A stretch of 27,801 bases of DNA from Faecalicatena fissicatena (GTDB lineage Bacteria; Bacillota; Clostridia; Lachnospirales; Lachnospiraceae). The notes beneath the pieces were generated by a model, which searched no databases, was not told where the DNA came from, and saw only the letters and a program-made list of their open reading frames with translations. Positions 23,858 through 27,801 of the stretch are shown here, piece after piece. The first letter of the stretch is position 1; each line of letters begins with the position of its first letter. The stretch spans positions 1 through 27,801 of the forward strand of contig LDAQ01000146.1 in NCBI GenBank assembly GCA_001028025.1. The letters run 5' to 3'. The translations under genes and the position numbers were made by a program.

Positions 23858-23896
23858 GTGATAATTTTTCTTTATATTTATCATACAAGAAAATAA
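23858..23896 (+). other. Possible 12-codon leader minicistron
   Basis: A GTG with AAAGGAAC just upstream opens a 12-codon frame (VIIFLYIYHTRK). Its TAA overlaps the ATG of the next glycosyltransferase as TAATG. That ATG lacks its own ribosome site, so translation could be passed on by reinitiation. The call is speculative. Confidence 0.3.
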
Positions 23897-24795
23897 TGAT
23901 AGATGTTGCGTTTGTGATTTTACACTATAGAGTAATTAATAAAACGATTGAATGTATTAATTCAATAAAAAAAAATATAGATGTTGCTAGTTATAGAATC
24001 ATTGTAGTAAACAATGATTCTCCGGATAATTCTAAAGAACAATTGAATAATCTGTACTGTGATGATTCAGCTGTAATACTAATGAATGCCGATAGGAATC
24101 TGGGATTTGCAAGAGGAAATAATCTCGGTTATGAATATGCTAAAAATAATTTAAAAGCTAGATTTATTGTTTTAACTAATAATGATGTTATTATGTTAGA
24201 AAAACATTTTTATTATAAAATAGAACAAGCCTATAATAAGTTTGGTTTTGCTGTGTTAGGGCCAATGATAATAACAAAGGACTTAAAATGCTGTAGTAAT
24301 CCGAAATTTGATAGAATACCAACTATTGAACAACTTGATAATAGAATGGAGGATTATAAAAAAAGATTATGGATTCTAAAAAAAGGACTTGGGAGAGCAT
24401 TTAATTTCTATTTGAAATTAAAATCTTTTTATTATAAAAAAGATTTTAAATATGATTGGCAAAATTATATACATAGACAGTTTGACGTGAAATTACATGG
24501 ATCATTTTTGGTTTTTTCTCCTATATATGTTGAGATAAGTGCAGGATTGAATCCTAATACTTTTATGTATTTGGAAGAGGATATTTTAAGAATTGAGACA
24601 AAAAAGAAAAAAATGCTTATGATGTATGAGCCTAATATAATAGTATTTCATGAAGAAGATTGTTCAACTGATGAAAGTTACGGGTGTGCACAAAAGGAGA
24701 TTTTTATTTTTAGTAATTTACTAGATTCAATGAAAGTTTATTATCCTTTAATAAAAGAATATTGGGATGAAGAATGGAGGGAGAATGGTGAGTGA
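23896..24795 (+). CDS. Glycosyltransferase family 2, rhamnosyltransferase-like
   Basis: A 299-residue GT2 enzyme. It has VAFVILHYRVINKTIECI, IIVVNNDSPDNS, DRNLGFARGNNLGYEYA and VLTNNDVIM, then GSFLVFSPIYVE and MYLEEDILRIE. This arrangement (VNN, NLGFA.GNN, NND) is seen in rhamnosyltransferase-like enzymes such as WbbL and RfbF, but no rhamnose synthesis genes are in the window. A stretch of about 60 residues rich in Lys and Tyr (150-210) is longer than in small family members. The gene is strongly AT-rich. The 176-bp gap before it holds no other gene, only AT-rich DNA with the leader frame described separately. Confidence 0.88.
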   Translation: MIDVAFVILHYRVINKTIECINSIKKNIDVASYRIIVVNNDSPDNSKEQLNNLYCDDSAVILMNADRNLGFARGNNLGYEYAKNNLKARFIVLTNNDVIMLEKHFYYKIEQAYNKFGFAVLGPMIITKDLKCCSNPKFDRIPTIEQLDNRMEDYKKRLWILKKGLGRAFNFYLKLKSFYYKKDFKYDWQNYIHRQFDVKLHGSFLVFSPIYVEISAGLNPNTFMYLEEDILRIETKKKKMLMMYEPNIIVFHEEDCSTDESYGCAQKEIFIFSNLLDSMKVYYPLIKEYWDEEWRENGE

Positions 24796-26068
24796 AAAAA
24801 CTGGTAAAGGGTCGTTTTTAAGCAACTTTTTCTTTTTAACAATACTATTTATCCCTTCTAGCGTTTTTCTTTTTGACATAAGTTTGCCTAATTTGATTTT
24901 TGGAAGTATTATTATAGGAAATTTCTTAAGAACTGGTAAAGTTGTAATACCTAGAGAGTTAAAAAAAATATCATTTATATTTTTTGTTTTGATGAACTTA
25001 GTTCTATATTTGAAGGACTTGAGTGTTATTAGCTATTTGAATTCTATGATGCTAATGATTACACCATTCTTGTTTTTGGTCTTGTATGTTAAAACGGAAA
25101 GCGATCTGAGATATTCGTTAAACATATTTGAAAAGTCATGTTTTTTATATTCTATATTAGGAATAATTGAATCATTTACTAAGTTTAACATATTTAATTT
25201 CATTTTTAATAAATTTGTTGAGGATAGCGCTATAGAGCAAATGATGAGGTTTGGGATATATCGCCCACGAGGAATGGCTACAATGACTATAAATAATTGT
25301 ATAATTCTAATTATTTGCTTTATTATAGTTTCGTATAATATAACAATTAAAAAAGAAAGATCTATGTTTGATATAAGTGTATTAGTACTAATTGTTACGA
25401 ATGCTATTTTGACATTATCAAGATCAGCATTGTTAGCTATGTTTGTAGTGATAATTTATTATATTTGTATAAATAAAAATTTCAGGCCTACTAAAAAGAA
25501 TATAAAAATAGTGCTCGCAATATTTTTACTAATGTTTATCACTTATGTGTTTAATATGGAAAAAATTAATTCGGCTATAAGACAGTTTTATTTGATGTTT
25601 GCTGTAGTCTTTAATTTTGATAAAATGACAGATTTATCAAACACATTTGGAGCAAATGCAGTTGGTATCGGTCATAGATTCCAATTGTTTGAATGGGTTC
25701 TTTCCAGTATAAAAGATAATATGCTTTTCGGTTTGGGATACAAGGCACAATTTATACATCAATTTACGAGTACAAGGATTAAAACATCAATTGAAAATTA
25801 TTATGCAAGTTTATTATTCCATTTTGGAATCGCTGGAATTATAACTTATGTAATTCTAGAGATTGGAATAATTAAAAATATTTTTATACAGTTTAAGAAT
25901 AAAGTAGCATTTTTTGAAGGCAGAATAAAATTAAATAAGTATGGGTTACTATTTACCATCTTGTATTTACTTGTTTTATTAAGTGTTTCAGCAATTGACG
26001 ATTTAAGAATATATTCGTTGCTAATTGGATTTGTAGCAGTGAGAAATAGATTATCATTTTTAAGATAA
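24785..26068 (+). CDS. wzy: O-antigen/capsule polymerase
   Basis: A roughly 427-residue integral membrane protein with about ten to twelve predicted helices. Wzy proteins share little sequence, so the call rests on topology, position and short landmarks: the RPRGMATMTINN segment, LTLSRSALLAMF, a long loop with GIGHRFQLFEWVLSSIKDNMLFGLGYKAQF (positions about 285-315) and ENYYASLLFHFGIAGI. The pattern R..L..W......LFG.G is typical of the Wzy/WaaL superfamily. It joins repeat units outside the membrane. The start lies 10 bp inside the previous gene; GGAGGG precedes ATG 24785 and GTG 24788. Confidence 0.85.
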   Translation: MVSEKTGKGSFLSNFFFLTILFIPSSVFLFDISLPNLIFGSIIIGNFLRTGKVVIPRELKKISFIFFVLMNLVLYLKDLSVISYLNSMMLMITPFLFLVLYVKTESDLRYSLNIFEKSCFLYSILGIIESFTKFNIFNFIFNKFVEDSAIEQMMRFGIYRPRGMATMTINNCIILIICFIIVSYNITIKKERSMFDISVLVLIVTNAILTLSRSALLAMFVVIIYYICINKNFRPTKKNIKIVLAIFLLMFITYVFNMEKINSAIRQFYLMFAVVFNFDKMTDLSNTFGANAVGIGHRFQLFEWVLSSIKDNMLFGLGYKAQFIHQFTSTRIKTSIENYYASLLFHFGIAGIITYVILEIGIIKNIFIQFKNKVAFFEGRIKLNKYGLLFTILYLLVLLSVSAIDDLRIYSLLIGFVAVRNRLSFLR

Positions 26069-26174
26069 AAAATCAATTATCTTATGATTGCATTAATAAA
26101 AATAAGATTTAAGCAATTAAAATTGTGAGAAATACAAGTTTTTTTGAATTTAGATGGAGGTCATTTTTGTTTTT

Positions 26175-27590
26175 ATGATAAAAAATAGAGTTAAAAAAAT
26201 GTCTATTGCGTCAAAAGCTTCTTTGGCGTTAATTGTAGCAAAATTTTTTCAAAATGCTCTTTCGATGATTACAGCACCACTTTTTACACGTATTATGTCT
26301 CAATCGGAGTATGGAGTCATTTCAACGTTTAATTCATGGAAAAGTGTACTGTATATTGTTGCTACCTTGAATTTAGCCTCAGGAGTATTTAATAATGGAA
26401 TGTTGGATTTTAAAGAAGACAGAGATAGTTTTTCCTTTTCAATTTTATGTCTAGCCAATTTATTTACAACCATCACCATTTTAGTTATTTTATTTGTGAA
26501 ATCTTATACTAATTTATTAACAGATATCCCATTAGTGTTGATATATATAATGATATTGGGCTTTTATGTTACTCCTGCATATAATTATTGGATGGGTAGA
26601 CAAAGATTTGAATATAAATACAAAAGCATTACTTTTGTAATGATTTCAGTATCTGTAATTTCTACTATTCTTTCAATTATTCTTGTACTTATATCAACAA
26701 ATCAGCAAAAAGCAATTGCAAAAGTGTTGGGAGTAGAGATAGTAAATATTATTGTCGGTATTATTTTTTACATATATTTGTTATTAAAATCGAAAGCAAA
26801 GTGCAATGTTACATATTGGAAATATGCTCTTAAGTTTAATCTTCCATTAATTCCGCATTACTTATCAATGTATGTTTTGGCTAGTTCAGACAGAATTATG
26901 ATTAGTAATTTAATCAATACGTCTGCGACTGCAATTTATAATGTATCATATACTGTTGCCTCTATTCTTTTGATTTTTTGGAATTCAATAGATGCTTCTT
27001 ATGCTCCATGGATTTATGAAAAGTTAGAAACAAAAGAGTATTCTAGGATAGGAAAGAGGGGCAATCAAATACTACTATTGTTCTTTTCATTATCAATTTT
27101 ATCAACGTTATTTGCTCCAGAGATAATCGCTATATTAGCTCCGAAAAATTATTATTCAGGGATTTATGTTATTCCTGCTGTTGCGAGTGGAGTTTTTTTT
27201 ACTGCTGTTTATTCCTTATTTATGCGCTTAGAGTTGTATTCAAAAAAAACGAATATAGTTATGATAGGTACAGTGTTTGCTGCTGTTTTGAATCTTATTC
27301 TTAACTATATTTTTATTCCCAAATTAGGATTTGTAGTTGCAGGTTACACAACATTAGTATGCTATATTTTATTGTCGATATTCCACTATATCAACATTTG
27401 GAAAATGGGGTATAAAGGAGTATATGACATAAAAGCAATATTTGCATTATCTTTAGGGGTTATTGTTTCCGCTATGATTGTATCAATGTTATATAATTAT
27501 ACTATCTTAAGATACTCTCTCATTATCATCTTAGTTGTCTTGTTGTATTTAAAAAGGAATAAGGTGTTAAATATTATAAAGAAGGAGTAA
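26175..27590 (+). CDS. wzx: Polysaccharide flippase, MOP superfamily
   Basis: A 471-residue membrane protein with about 12 to 14 helices and the start SIASKASLALIVAKFFQNALSM followed by PLFTRIMSQSEYG, a typical opening for Wzx-type lipid-linked oligosaccharide flippases. Further segments are YWMGRQRFEYK, LPLIPHYLSMYVLASSDRIMI and GYTTLVCYILLSIFHYI. It moves the finished repeat unit across the membrane to the polymerase encoded just upstream. ATG 26175 is preferred, with TGGAGGT about 13 bases upstream. An earlier ATG at 26154 overlaps that ribosome site. Confidence 0.92.
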   Translation: MIKNRVKKMSIASKASLALIVAKFFQNALSMITAPLFTRIMSQSEYGVISTFNSWKSVLYIVATLNLASGVFNNGMLDFKEDRDSFSFSILCLANLFTTITILVILFVKSYTNLLTDIPLVLIYIMILGFYVTPAYNYWMGRQRFEYKYKSITFVMISVSVISTILSIILVLISTNQQKAIAKVLGVEIVNIIVGIIFYIYLLLKSKAKCNVTYWKYALKFNLPLIPHYLSMYVLASSDRIMISNLINTSATAIYNVSYTVASILLIFWNSIDASYAPWIYEKLETKEYSRIGKRGNQILLLFFSLSILSTLFAPEIIAILAPKNYYSGIYVIPAVASGVFFTAVYSLFMRLELYSKKTNIVMIGTVFAAVLNLILNYIFIPKLGFVVAGYTTLVCYILLSIFHYINIWKMGYKGVYDIKAIFALSLGVIVSAMIVSMLYNYTILRYSLIIILVVLLYLKRNKVLNIIKKE

Positions 27591-27594
27591 AAAA

Positions 27595-27801
27595 GTGTTT
27601 GAAAGAATTAAATTATTATATTTTATTCCTAAATCTTTTCTTTTTTGTATTAGAGTAATGCCCTTAAAAAGGGCATTGAGAATTCCTATAATTCTTTATC
27701 CGTATATCCATGTATCATTAAAGATTTTTTTTGGAGAAGTATATAAAAATAGGTTACGGTGGATCAGAACGATTTGAAAGAACGTAAACGCACCATAGTG
27801 A
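27595..27801 (+). pseudogene. Frameshifted hexapeptide acyltransferase, N-terminal part, continues past the window
   Basis: A GTG start with AAGGAG upstream opens a 60-codon frame ending at 27777. It reads FIPKSFLFCIRVMPLKRALRIPIILY, the usual N-terminal segment of WbbJ-like capsule acetyltransferases (NFR..P...A..LPI.LY). The next family segment, a glycine-rich IGYGGSERFERT, is present but in the adjacent frame, from the AAAAA run near 27745 on. The following KRTIV is in the third frame. Two base changes within about 50 bp would restore one frame. So this is either a real pseudogene or two sequencing errors. The rest of the gene is outside the window. Confidence 0.65.
27657..27677. repeat. 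Perfect inverted repeat inside the acyltransferase
   Basis: AATGCCCTT-AAA-AAGGGCATT has 9-bp arms and a 3-bp centre. It lies in coding sequence (VMPLKRAL). It may be chance, a hairpin in the RNA or a recombination site. Confidence 0.6.

Overview
The window looks like chromosomal DNA of a gut-type Clostridia, most likely a Lachnospiraceae relative of Ruminococcus gnavus, Blautia or Dorea. This rests on gene style: AGGAGG-type ribosome sites, a class B sortase with an SPKTG surface protein, a PHP-type tyrosine phosphatase with a BY-kinase, and thioredoxin genes next to an Rrf2 regulator. The species is a guess. No tRNA, rRNA, CRISPR array or intact insertion sequence was seen.

Region 1 (1-6200) is housekeeping and accessory DNA. 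It holds a membrane diguanylate cyclase, a minus-strand trxA-trxB pair with an Rrf2 regulator behind it, and a two-gene set made of a 3-alpha-hydroxysteroid-dehydrogenase-like SDR and a small NTF2-fold protein. After these comes a decayed drug-resistance cassette: a MerR-type promoter with a 19-bp spacer, the C-terminal part of an ABC-2 permease, and the N-terminal DNA-binding part of a MerR regulator.

Region 2 (6270-12952) is the conserved front end of a capsule locus. It has a Wzz/CpsC-type chain-length and kinase-adaptor protein, a class B sortase, an LCP-family ligase and a small SPKTG-anchored surface protein ending in a strong terminator. A second promoter and a leader RNA hairpin then precede CpsB phosphatase, CpsD kinase and the initiating sugar-phosphate transferase.

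Region 3 (12953-27801) is the variable, serotype-specific part, and it becomes steadily more AT-rich to the right. It encodes UDP-glucose dehydrogenase, the complete three-enzyme UDP-N-acetyl-L-fucosamine pathway (CapE, CapF, CapG), five glycosyltransferases, a UDP-HexNAc dehydrogenase, a Wzy polymerase and a Wzx flippase. The predicted product is an acidic Wzx/Wzy-dependent capsule containing L-FucNAc and one or two uronic acids. One likely and one possible remnant of hexapeptide acyltransferases lie between genes, and a frameshifted acyltransferase gene closes the window, so O-acetylation genes appear to be decaying here.

The least expected elements are: the sortase-LCP-SPKTG module set inside the capsule regulatory genes; perfect inverted repeats sitting on the trxA and capsule promoters; the steroid-dehydrogenase plus NTF2 pair; and the several broken genes that are too short or too frameshifted for ordinary gene calling.
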